From JAEXNA01 sp050486105 (GTDB lineage: Bacteria > Vulcanimicrobiota > Xenobia > Xenobiales > JADMJV01), in NCBI GenBank assembly GCA_050486105.1, contig JBJHCR010000128.1, forward strand, positions 1-15,931: DNA of 15,931 nt, written 5' to 3'. The notes under the pieces are model-generated. The model was given only the letters and a program-made list of their open reading frames with translations, made no database searches and was not told the origin of the DNA. The translations under genes and the position numbers were made by a program. Positions 1 through 6,719 of the stretch are shown here, piece by piece (the stretch's first letter is position 1; every line of letters begins with the position of its first letter).

Positions 1-233
1 TCTCCTGATGTGTTTACGTCCCTCTCCACCCCCCCGCCGGCCCCATAGCGGGCCGGCCCCCCGCCCACCTCTAACGCGCCCCCAGGTTGGCTTAGGATCC
101 GAAAAAGCGTGGCTTAGCGCCCACGGGGCCCCTCGCGAGCCACCCCTCGACCCCGCCCCCCAACGTGCGACGCCGCCTAGCCCACCTCCGGGCAGAACGT
201 TGGCCTTGCCGGACGAACCGCAAGTAGCATAAA
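1..233. other. C-rich leader region without a convincing gene
   Basis: The + strand is strongly C-rich with long C runs, unlike the rest of the window. It contains a perfect 7-bp inverted repeat, ccggccc (37-43) and gggccgg (50-56), with a 6-nt loop and no T tract after it. A frame is open from the left edge to a TAA at 230-232, one base before the ATG at 234. Its product would be a Pro/Arg-rich low-complexity tail. That could be the 3' end of a gene cut by the window edge, but biased composition alone could also produce it, so it is not called as a gene. Confidence 0.4.
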
Positions 234-1550
234 ATGAAAGCTCTCATGGACCGCTTTATCGAGAAGCAGATCACTGAAGGCGCTTTAGATTCTGACGGAG
301 TTTTCACTCTCAATCCTCGATTGAGCTATCTCCGCCAAGACGGGGCGGTGCTTCCTGAGCCGCAGCAGTGGGTCTTGAAGCTCTTCCAGGCTATAAGTTC
401 GATGCAAACTGAAAAAGTGCAGTGCTTTCACGGGGAGGATGGTCTGACTGTGAACCTCTATGGTTGCCTTGGACTCCTCGAATCCACACTGCAGACCAAC
501 CTCGAAAGCGGAGGATTGCCGAATGACCCAACCCATAAAGCCCTGATCCTGGCTCTCTGGGAATGGTTGCGCCAAGAGGGAGACGCGGTCCTGGAGCACT
601 TCCAGCCGGGGCCTCCGTGGGCTCTTTCCATCACCCGAGAAAAGATAAGTAAGGCTCAGGTCTCCAGGCAAACCTCAACGGGACCAAGCCAGAGACTGAG
701 CTTCCATCGACAAAGCAAAGACCTTTTCGCCTACCAATTGGAATCTCGATTGCTATTCTCCGCTCTTCATTTGAGCAAAACCCACCTGGAGATCAACGAC
801 GATCCTCGCTATCCCTTTGAACCAACTCCTCCCCTTCCCAGCCTGGGAATCAACTCCAGGAGAATACTCGTCAGCATGGCGGGAGTTCGGTCCCACATCT
901 CCCAAGTTAAAGAGGCCGAGATTCGCTGGCCCGTCAATCTACAAAGGCTCTCTAGGCCGCGTTTTCTCCACTGGTTTCCTAATGACTCTCAGCCAGGAGA
1001 CGGAGAACGCTTCGACTGCCTCCTGACCATCGGCTGGAGCAGCCAGCCAGAACCCTCTGAACTCTGCTGGCTCAAGGACAATGTGGTGGTAGAGCAAGAG
1101 AAGCTAGACCTGCCCGCCTCCCAGTTGAAGCTCCTGGGGTTTGCCCCCATGCCCGGTGATGCCCAAGCAGACATCACGGGATTGAATTTCAGCGACAGCC
1201 CCGCCAGACGTCATCTTCGAATCCGGTGGGCTCAATTGGCTCAACAAGAGCTTTCAAGCCTGGCAGTGCGCGATCTTGAGTTCCCTGCGAGCGGCACGAA
1301 ATCCGTCAGCAAAATCCGCATCGGGTCGGCTGTGGCCGGGGCCCTCTTTGGTTCGGTGATCTCACCAGGATTTGGCACTGTGGGGGGATTGCTTCTGGGT
1401 GTGGGATTCGGTCTGCTCACCCATGAAAGACAAATACGACGAGTGCTGGTCGACTTATTCGCCATTCAACAGAGTGTAACCGAAATGGCCCCTCTGTGGA
1501 ACTTGACCCAGCCGGAACACCTTTTTCCTAACAGCCTGGGTCATGAGTAG
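234..1550 (+). CDS. Orphan protein with C-terminal glycine-zipper segment
   Basis: This 438-aa protein has no signal peptide. Residues about 1-125 are mixed alpha/beta (FTLNPRL at 24-30, PQQWVLKLFQAI at 43-54). They loosely recall a degenerate GHKL/Hsp90-like ATPase N-terminal fold, but no N-box or glycine-rich ATP-lid motif is visible, so this is only a guess. Residues 140-350 show no family I recognise. Residues 364-395 form a Gly/Ala/Val-rich hydrophobic stretch with repeated small-xxx-small spacing (GSAVAGALFGS, GTVGGLLLGVGFG), typical of glycine-zipper membrane insertion or oligomerisation. A basic ERQIRR follows. The ATG at 234 has no strong Shine-Dalgarno; the in-frame ATG at 246 is an alternative. 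It stands alone on the + strand, and the next gene converges on it. The reading frame is reliable; the function is unknown. Confidence 0.85.
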   Translation: MKALMDRFIEKQITEGALDSDGVFTLNPRLSYLRQDGAVLPEPQQWVLKLFQAISSMQTEKVQCFHGEDGLTVNLYGCLGLLESTLQTNLESGGLPNDPTHKALILALWEWLRQEGDAVLEHFQPGPPWALSITREKISKAQVSRQTSTGPSQRLSFHRQSKDLFAYQLESRLLFSALHLSKTHLEINDDPRYPFEPTPPLPSLGINSRRILVSMAGVRSHISQVKEAEIRWPVNLQRLSRPRFLHWFPNDSQPGDGERFDCLLTIGWSSQPEPSELCWLKDNVVVEQEKLDLPASQLKLLGFAPMPGDAQADITGLNFSDSPARRHLRIRWAQLAQQELSSLAVRDLEFPASGTKSVSKIRIGSAVAGALFGSVISPGFGTVGGLLLGVGFGLLTHERQIRRVLVDLFAIQQSVTEMAPLWNLTQPEHLFPNSLGHE

Positions 1551-1905
1551 AGTCTGTCGACCTTCAGCGGTTCAAGCTGAGCGAAGCAGTCGTTCTCCCT
1601 CCGAGAGTGGATTCTTGAATCTACGACCCCAAAGACTGCTTTCGGCGAGGAGAGATTGGCGAGCGCAGACCTGAGGGTTGATCAACTTGAGCTTTAGAAG
1701 CCATGGACCCAATCGTTCAGCCTTCTTGTGAAGCCTCTCCCAAGTTCTTTCCGCCGAGTTTCAATTGGCACCCAGACGAACCTCGCGAAGTCGAACAATA
1801 GGCATCTTGGCTTCAGGGAACGCAAGTCGACGAAGTCAAACCTCCAGCCGCATCCCCGTAGTCTAGAGTTTCATCGCCCAAATGCTGACTCCTCGAGTCT
1901 ATCTT
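1551..1905. other. Convergent intergenic region with a nested inverted repeat
   Basis: This gap separates a + strand and a - strand stop codon. cgaagcagtc (1582-1591) pairs with gactgctttcg (1634-1644) with one bulged base, and a perfect gattc-tt-gaatc hairpin (1610-1621) sits inside. The structure lies just after the + strand stop and could help terminate it, but there is no T tract. No ORF with a plausible ribosome binding site is visible in the rest. Confidence 0.35.
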
Positions 1906-2775
1906 CTAATAGCGATAGGGCCAGTAACCCCCACCATAGTAGTACGCAGGCGTGGCCTCCAACATCTGCACGGCGTAAGGATAAGCCTCCTTGAAAGCAG
2001 CCCTCTCATCCTTGTTCAAAGCGATCCAAGCGCTGTTCATAGACGCTTGGCTGATGGTGAGGTCGGCCAGATTTTGATTCTGGGCGGCTCGCTGGTATTC
2101 CTTAGTCGCCGAAACCATGGCTCTGTAATTCCGACTGTTGGTTACCTGAGCCTGATGCGAAGCTTGGGCGGCTTGCTCCACTTGCCAATCGGGTGCTGAA
2201 CTAGGCTGCGAGGCCATGGCTCTGTTCTGCCGAGCGATGCTCACTAATTTCCCAGCCAAGTCCTTGACGCAACCTTGGGCCAACTGCAAGGCCTCCGCTC
2301 GACTGGCCTGTTCGTTGTTTATGTCGGTCACTTGACCAACCCTCACCAAAGACAAGGCTTGGTCCATGACCAGTCTGCTCTGCTGGGCGTCGTAAACCCA
2401 AAGTCTTGCAGCCCCAGCCAAGGCCAGATTCCCGGTGTCAGCCTGGTAATCGGGCTGAAAGCGGATGGAGATCCAACAGACATGACTTGCTTCATAGGCC
2501 CTAGCAATCTTCTTGGCAACGTCAAGACTGGGGGGCTGCTCGCTGCCGGTGACATACTGATAGGCAGTGAGATCGGCTCCGCGACCGAGCTGAAGATGAA
2601 CGTTCGGAGCCAGAGCGTGCAATTGCTCTTCGAACGTTTTGGTCAACTGATCCGAGGCTTTGTGGTCATAGTGCCCAGGCATCTCCAACGGCAAGATCAC
2701 CACATCGGGGGCGGGCTGCGACCAAGCCGCCGCAGTCATCAAAACCAGAATTAATAACATGTACAATCGTTTCAC
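1906..2775 (-). CDS. Secreted protein, alpha/beta domain plus aromatic C-terminal tail
   Basis: This 289-aa protein starts at a GTG (2775) with GGAG six bases upstream. An in-frame TTG at 2823 would add 16 residues ahead of the signal peptide and is less likely. Residues 1-20 are a Sec signal peptide (VKRLY, a hydrophobic core, then AAAWSQ). Residues 24-185 alternate strand and helix (DVVILPLEMPG at 24-34, HVCWISIRFQPDY at 98-110, AARLWVYDA at 122-130). This is the general pattern of periplasmic TolB/CsgG/PelC-like domains, though the family assignment is weak. Residues 186-270 are Ala/Gln-rich and helical. The tail, 278-289, is Tyr/Gly/Trp-rich (YYYGGGYWPYRY). There is no lipobox. It is probably periplasmic or surface-exposed, with a function I cannot assign. 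It is divergent from the membrane protein at 3163. Confidence 0.85.
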   Translation of the reverse strand: MKRLYMLLILVLMTAAAWSQPAPDVVILPLEMPGHYDHKASDQLTKTFEEQLHALAPNVHLQLGRGADLTAYQYVTGSEQPPSLDVAKKIARAYEASHVCWISIRFQPDYQADTGNLALAGAARLWVYDAQQSRLVMDQALSLVRVGQVTDINNEQASRAEALQLAQGCVKDLAGKLVSIARQNRAMASQPSSAPDWQVEQAAQASHQAQVTNSRNYRAMVSATKEYQRAAQNQNLADLTISQASMNSAWIALNKDERAAFKEAYPYAVQMLEATPAYYYGGGYWPYRY

Positions 2776-2880
2776 AGCGACCTCCAGGGCGCCTAGCGTG
2801 AAGATCCTAGGCGCGAATTCCAAGGGATTCTCCGATACGACCTTCGGTCCTGTCAGCTCAAGGCGTTGGCAAATCGCAAA

Positions 2881-2906
2881 CAGACCCTTGCGACTCCAAG
2901 GGTCTG
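2881..2906. promoter_or_regulatory. Perfect 10-bp inverted repeat, 6-nt loop
   Basis: cagacccttg (2881-2890) and caagggtctg (2897-2906) are perfect complements around cgactc. The repeat lies about 105-130 bases upstream of the - strand secreted-protein gene, inside the divergent promoter region. On the - strand it is followed by tttgcgattt, a poor T tract, so it could be an operator for a dimeric regulator or a 5' attenuator hairpin rather than a strong terminator. Confidence 0.45.
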
Positions 2907-3150
2907 CAGAACCTTGAATCTCCCAAATTCGTTAGAGCGAAGAGCACTAGTCGGACGGCACGGGGAAGGAGGCGATGAGAGCAGACAGATTGTCAATATT
3001 CGGCCTGAAGTTCAATGGTCCTCAAGCCCTCCCCGAGTTGGCTTTAGGGTGGACCTACGCTCCAGCCCACGGAACGAGAACGGGATAGGGCAACGAGCCT
3101 GGCGGATGTAAATCTCTTGTAAATTGCTTTTGCTCCAAGTCGAACCTCTA

Positions 3151-3156
3151 TATACT
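3151..3156 (+). promoter_or_regulatory. Candidate -10 box implying a leaderless transcript
   Basis: TATACT ends six bases before the ATG at 3163, so a transcript starting the usual 6-7 bases downstream would begin at or next to the start codon. No Shine-Dalgarno precedes that ATG. A weak -35 (TTGCTC, 3130-3135) sits 15 bases upstream. Confidence 0.4.
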
Positions 3157-3162
3157 CGTTCT

Positions 3163-3927
3163 ATGCTGAGAATTCGCACTGGCTTGGCCGAACTGCTGCC
3201 TCGGTCTCAAGACCACCTTCGTTTTATGGATTCCAAAGCCTGGAGTCCCCGTCTCTATCTTTTGGGCTGTTACTCGATGTCTCTACTGCTCTTTCTATTA
3301 CTCGTGGCAGAGGAGGTTTTCAGCAAAGGCTCCCTGACCATGGACCAGCAGATGATCACCGGCGTGATAGCCTTGGTCGCCCTACCGATTCTTGGTTTGA
3401 TCTATTTCGCTCCTCTGGCCATCATCTTTCGAGCCTGCAGGCTCCTACTGACCTTGCTCGATCCTCAACGCTCCAAGGCTTGTCTCAATCCAGACATCAA
3501 AGCTGGAGAGATCATAGATAGCGTCAGCGTTTGGGTTGGACGTCAGACCTTCCGCGTGCTTGGTTTGCCCTTTCTCCTCTTGGCGTTGTCCTTCGGTTGG
3601 TTCCTCGACCCGCTCTGCAGCGTGGTGCTGGGAGTTTTAACTCCATTCAGCTTCTTCCTAGCTTTTGCGGCAATCGCCTATCCTGCTCAATCGATCGCCT
3701 TGGCCGGTGCCATGGTCTTTGCCCGTAAGAAACTTACCTTGGAGTTTCTGTGGCGCGCCCAAGCTACCATCAGCCCCTTGCTCCTGGCCTGGTACTTCCA
3801 TCACAACTTCGACCTTCCGGATCCTGGACTGGTCTTCGGTTGCTTGTTTGTGGCTTATCTGTGCTCTTCGCGCTACCTGTCCAAGTATTGTCTGACAGTG
3901 TTGGCTTCGGATATCAAGTCCAATTAA
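3163..3927 (+). CDS. Multi-pass inner membrane protein, unknown function
   Basis: This 254-aa protein is very hydrophobic. I see about six to seven candidate membrane segments at roughly 31-50, 64-89, 132-149, 151-173, 177-187 (short), 202-213 (short) and 221-236, separated by short polar loops. Motifs such as LLDPQRS (98-104) and the overall pattern faintly recall Yip1-like polytopic proteins, but I do not recognise a family. I chose the ATG at 3163 because of the -10 box just ahead of it. A TTG at 3124 would add 13 polar residues that overlap this box, and an ATG at 3226 is the other alternative. It is the only gene of its orientation between divergent and convergent neighbours, so it is probably monocistronic. 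Confidence 0.8.
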   Translation: MLRIRTGLAELLPRSQDHLRFMDSKAWSPRLYLLGCYSMSLLLFLLLVAEEVFSKGSLTMDQQMITGVIALVALPILGLIYFAPLAIIFRACRLLLTLLDPQRSKACLNPDIKAGEIIDSVSVWVGRQTFRVLGLPFLLLALSFGWFLDPLCSVVLGVLTPFSFFLAFAAIAYPAQSIALAGAMVFARKKLTLEFLWRAQATISPLLLAWYFHHNFDLPDPGLVFGCLFVAYLCSSRYLSKYCLTVLASDIKSN

Positions 3928-3958
3928 GTCAGAGGGCCTGGAATTTCAGCCTTTTCCT

Positions 3959-4120
3959 CTAGGCTTACGTTCCGCACTTCTCTTGCAAGATGCTTAATCT
4001 GGCCTGTTTTCATTCCTTGTCAAGCACACTTCGACAGTTCAGGAAAAATTCCGGGTACTGTTTGCTTCATATAGTCCTGGTTTTGGCAACTATTTTGAGA
4101 AGTGCGGAATCTGAGTCTAG
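3959..4120. repeat. Candidate MITE-like element with 24-bp terminal inverted repeats
   Basis: The left end 3959-3982 and the right end 4097-4120 are inverted copies matching at 20 of 24 positions. The inner 13 bases (ttccgcacttctc at 3970-3982 and its complement at 4097-4109) are perfect. Both ends finish in CTAG, which could be part of the repeat or a 4-bp target duplication. The 114-bp centre encodes nothing and contains a 10-bp palindrome (tcttgcaaga, 3981-3990). The element lies between two converging stop codons. Alternatives are a long-range RNA stem acting as a bidirectional terminator, or chance. Confidence 0.4.
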
Positions 4121-4219
4121 GCGTAGAACTGCCAAGTTCTGCTGGGACGGGAGGCGCCGCCCCCTCAGTGAGCACTCCGTATTCGGTCCGCAAGGGTACC
4201 AACCGCCCCGCCTCACCTC

Positions 4220-4669
4220 TTACTTGCGACGTTGAGCGGTCCACTTCAGGTCGTCTTGGAAGGTTCCGGCCATGCGATCTCCACGAAAGACCCCCTGAAA
4301 TCGTTGATTGGCCTCGGGACGAAAGAACGAAACTCGACCTGTGACCGGGTCGAAATCGAGGTCTCGGATGTTTTCCCAACGCTCGGTGCGATTGAGGAAA
4401 AGTCGAGCCTGCCAACCCTCACCATCGCTGCTCACTCGCAAGCGCCCTCGAGCGTGATTAAAATTGACTTCCCAATTGCCGGCCAGAGTCTCTAGACTCG
4501 GTTCCAACGGGCGAGCCGGGCGCTGCTGCGCCACCTTGGACTCAAAGCGTATCTGAGCCCCAGACTGCTGCAAAATCCCGCTTTCGGGGTGGGCCATGAC
4601 CAGCGTCGACAGGAGGGCTACGGCAAGCAAAAAGAACAGGGCTCTGAATCTCTTCTTTCTGCTCAGCAT
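4220..4669 (-). CDS. Small secreted protein, beta-rich, lipocalin-like pattern
   Basis: This 149-aa protein starts at the ATG at 4669, preceded by AAGGA ten bases upstream. An ATG at 4699 would add ten polar residues before the signal peptide and lie almost on the predicted transcription start. Residues 1-26 are a Sec signal peptide (basic MLSRKKRFR, a hydrophobic core, VMA before His). Residues 62-147 alternate short strands and turns: LAGNWEVNF (62-70), GRLRVSSDGEGW (75-86), GVFRGDRMAGTFQ (126-138), KWTAQR (142-147). The GNW opening and G-x-x-x-GTF close resemble small periplasmic beta-barrel or lipocalin-like proteins. I cannot name the ligand. It lies 141 bp downstream of the porin on the same strand but has its own promoter, so the two may be expressed separately. 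Confidence 0.8.
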   Translation of the reverse strand: MLSRKKRFRALFFLLAVALLSTLVMAHPESGILQQSGAQIRFESKVAQQRPARPLEPSLETLAGNWEVNFNHARGRLRVSSDGEGWQARLFLNRTERWENIRDLDFDPVTGRVSFFRPEANQRFQGVFRGDRMAGTFQDDLKWTAQRRK

Positions 4670-4708
4670 CTTTTTAGAGTCCTTGTCACACTGACACATA
4701 TCCGAAAC

Positions 4709-4717
4709 ATCATAACA
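4709..4717 (-). promoter_or_regulatory. Extended -10 promoter for the small secreted protein
   Basis: The - strand reads TGTTATGAT, an extended -10 (TGn) plus TATGAT. Transcription would start near 4702, giving a 5' leader of about 33 nt that carries the AAGGA ribosome binding site. The -35 region is poor, as is common with extended -10 promoters. Confidence 0.5.
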
Positions 4718-4810
4718 TATTTGACCACAAATTACGAAGAGAGGTGTCCGAGGCTTGTTAAAATTTCCCCAAGGGAGCAGGAACCGAATCCGCCTACTCT
4801 TTGGTCCAAT

Positions 4811-6199
4811 TTACCAGGCAAACTGATAGCGTAAGCGGACTCCAGATCGGTCTAATTTTGGGCCTTCGAGAGTCTGCTTGAACTCGTAATTGAGTAGGAC
4901 GCGGTGAGCCGGGTCTCGACTGATGTAGTAGTTCAAACCCAGGATAGCCCTAGCTCGAGCGTTGAATCGATTATTGGGAAAGGTGAAGTCGGTGGTGTCG
5001 AGGTCGGGATTGAATTGATCATAGCTGAGCACCAAATCGAAATCCTCGTTGAGTCGCCTCACTGCGGTGACATAGTAACCAAAGGCTGGGGTGTCCTCCT
5101 GGGAAGCCTGGTTGAATCCTCGACTAGCCATAACCTCAGACTCCAACTTCCATGGCCCGTTCTCGTATTGAGCCTCCACCCCCACACGTCTCACCGGGAG
5201 CGTTTCGCCCAAGGCCGAAGGGCGATAAGCTCCCATATGCCCCGACAACCCCACCCGAAGATTGTCGTTCACCGGAAGACTGACCCGCCCGATCAGGTCC
5301 GCCCGACCGGTGGTGTCGCCGGTGCTCCGAGGCTGACCAAGGAACAAGCCAACGTGAAACTCGGTTCCGTCGGACTCTTGCATCACTGACACCCCTATGT
5401 CGCGTTCGGGATAGATATAGAATGTTACTTCGCTGCGCTCGGCGGTATGAATGAAACGAGATGACTGATAGCCCTCAAATCCGAAGGGAGTCTTCTGCCG
5501 ACCCACCAGCAGTGTGGCGTTGTCGGCCACTCGAAAACCCATCATCAAATCCATAATGAAGAATCGCTGAATCTCGGGCTCTATGTTGGTCTTGAACTCC
5601 ATAAAGAGATCGGGATTCAGATGATAACGCAAGGTTGGTCTAAAACGTCGAAAATAGAGGTTGTCGATGGCTGGATAAGGAGCCAGTCCGCTCCGGGCCG
5701 GCACGGCCGAGGTTCGCGCCCCTAAACGAGAGTCATCGAACTGTATCTGAAAGTGACCCCATTGCTCCAAGTAGGGATAGGTCTGATCTTCATCGTCAGG
5801 GAAATCAAAGTCTTCAAAGTCTAGAAAGAGATCTGCTTCGGACTCAAATACGGAATCGCGCTCAGGCTCAGGCTCGGTCTCAGGTTCTGCTTCGTGCTCA
5901 AGCCCTGGCTTGATTTCAGGCTCCAAATCGGGTTCGAGTCTTTCCCCCGCCAAAGTCAGAGGAGGTGAAACGTCTTCCAGTCCCCGAGGCAAAAAGTGCT
6001 TGCTTCCGTCGAGAACGAAAGTCTGGCTCTCGCTCTTTCGAAGGTCGTCCAGGAAGGAACCTGCAGGCCCGAGAGATTCCGAAAGAGGGAGGCATTCAAG
6101 CTCACGAAACTCAAACTCTGCCCAGGTCGGTGCAGCGAGAAGCCCGCAAACGAGATATAGTAACACAAGAATGCCCCCACGACGTTGAAGAATTCTCAT
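4811..6199 (-). CDS. Outer-membrane porin, phosphate-selective (OprP/OprO-like) family
   Basis: This 462-aa protein starts at the ATG at 6199, with AAAGG about six to ten bases upstream. The frame is open to 6277 but those residues are not signal-like. Residues 1-27 are a Sec signal peptide ending APTWA. Residues 86-142 form a Glu/Asp/Pro-rich linker (repeated EPE) that the usual porin family lacks or has in another form. From about 147 a beta-barrel begins. RRFRPTLRY (184-192), LLVGRQKTPFGFE (230-242), and the stretch ERSEVTFYIYPERDIGVSV (254-272) match the conserved core of Porin_O_P proteins, where the strands before and after GQxKxPFG line the channel. The protein ends in YQFAW; the terminal aromatic residue is the usual Bam-complex recognition signal. 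It probably lets anions or small solutes cross the outer membrane. Phosphate specificity is not shown. Confidence 0.88.
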   Translation of the reverse strand: MRILQRRGGILVLLYLVCGLLAAPTWAEFEFRELECLPLSESLGPAGSFLDDLRKSESQTFVLDGSKHFLPRGLEDVSPPLTLAGERLEPDLEPEIKPGLEHEAEPETEPEPERDSVFESEADLFLDFEDFDFPDDEDQTYPYLEQWGHFQIQFDDSRLGARTSAVPARSGLAPYPAIDNLYFRRFRPTLRYHLNPDLFMEFKTNIEPEIQRFFIMDLMMGFRVADNATLLVGRQKTPFGFEGYQSSRFIHTAERSEVTFYIYPERDIGVSVMQESDGTEFHVGLFLGQPRSTGDTTGRADLIGRVSLPVNDNLRVGLSGHMGAYRPSALGETLPVRRVGVEAQYENGPWKLESEVMASRGFNQASQEDTPAFGYYVTAVRRLNEDFDLVLSYDQFNPDLDTTDFTFPNNRFNARARAILGLNYYISRDPAHRVLLNYEFKQTLEGPKLDRSGVRLRYQFAW

Positions 6200-6449
6200 A
6201 AGAACCTTTCGCCCTTTGGTGCCACCACAGGTAATCCTGCCGAAACGATCGACCGACCGGATTTGACCCCGACCCAACCCCGGAAAGGGGGGCCTCGACA
6301 GCCGAGACCCTATGAGGCTGATGAACTAATCAACGTTTCAAGCTGCGCGAAGAACATTTTTGCACTCTGCGAGTGAGATTTTTCGCCTAACACCGAGTTG
6401 TATTTCAGAAAATATCGCTTGCATAAGGTGAAAATGGGCAAGTGTAGCC

Positions 6450-6506
6450 GGGGACCCGGGGACCCGCTTGCGGGTGACGGGTGACGGGTGACGGGTGACG
6501 GGTGAT
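6450..6506. repeat. Mosaic tandem repeat: 2 x GGGGACCC, hairpin, 5 x GGGTGAC/T
   Basis: Two copies of GGGGACCC (6450-6465) run into a perfect 6-bp hairpin with a TT loop, acccgc-tt-gcgggt (6462-6475). Five heptamers follow: four exact gggtgac (6472-6499) and one gggtgat (6500-6506). The unit is not a multiple of three and lies outside genes. It resembles the short tandemly repeated heptamers known from cyanobacteria, though I claim no relationship. Confidence 0.8.
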
Positions 6507-6624
6507 TGATGAAACGTCCTTGCATCTTGCGATGAGAAACGGGGCATCCCAAGCGCCCACCCTGCCACCCCGCCGATTGGTCCCCCCCGACTTCTATAAG
6601 GGATTCTAAGCTCCCATCGGGACT

Positions 6625-6667
6625 TTGAGACTTATCCTAATTATACCGCATAATCAGGAAATCTCCA
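6625..6667. promoter_or_regulatory. Palindromic, possibly bidirectional promoter
   Basis: The 15-bp core attataccgcataat (6640-6654) is a 5-5-5 inverted repeat. Read on the - strand it contains a consensus TATAAT (6640-6645) with TGGAGA 16 bases upstream (6662-6667), pointing toward the porin. Read on the + strand it contains CATAAT (6649-6654) with TTGAGA (6625-6630) 18 bases upstream, pointing antisense into the 3' end of the ABC-F gene. The AT-rich palindrome could also bind a dimeric regulator. Confidence 0.4.
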
Positions 6668-6719
6668 GACGAGTGTAGCAAGACCTCTTAGACCCAGAGC
6701 GACCGAAAGGCTCTCTGCT

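Larger units (their letters stand above)
2776..3162. other. Divergent intergenic (promoter) region
   Basis: This gap separates two divergent genes, so promoters for both should lie here. I see a perfect 10-bp inverted repeat at 2881-2906 and a -10-like box next to the + strand gene, each listed separately. The stretch between, about 2910-3115, holds nothing I can name; ORFs in it lack start signals. Confidence 0.5.
6200..6719. other. Long intergenic region upstream of the porin
   Basis: This 520-bp gap contains a palindromic promoter-like element (6625-6667) and a tandem-repeat mosaic (6450-6506), listed separately. A small hairpin, gcactctgcgagtg (6361-6374), is followed on the - strand by CAAAAATG and could be a weak terminator or leader hairpin. 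No clear intrinsic terminator follows the ABC-F gene. If the - strand promoter near 6640 drives the porin, its leader would be about 430 nt. Confidence 0.45.

Noticed and set aside
8..232. A + strand frame ending one base before the ATG at 234
   Set aside because: The product is low-complexity Pro/Arg sequence from a C-rich stretch and lacks a visible ribosome binding site; it may be the tail of a gene outside the window.
4904..5389. A 161-codon + strand frame
   Set aside because: It is antisense to the porin barrel, and the porin motifs explain the sequence.
6472..6506. A CRISPR-like repeat
   Set aside because: The units are seven bases long with no spacers; this is a plain tandem repeat.
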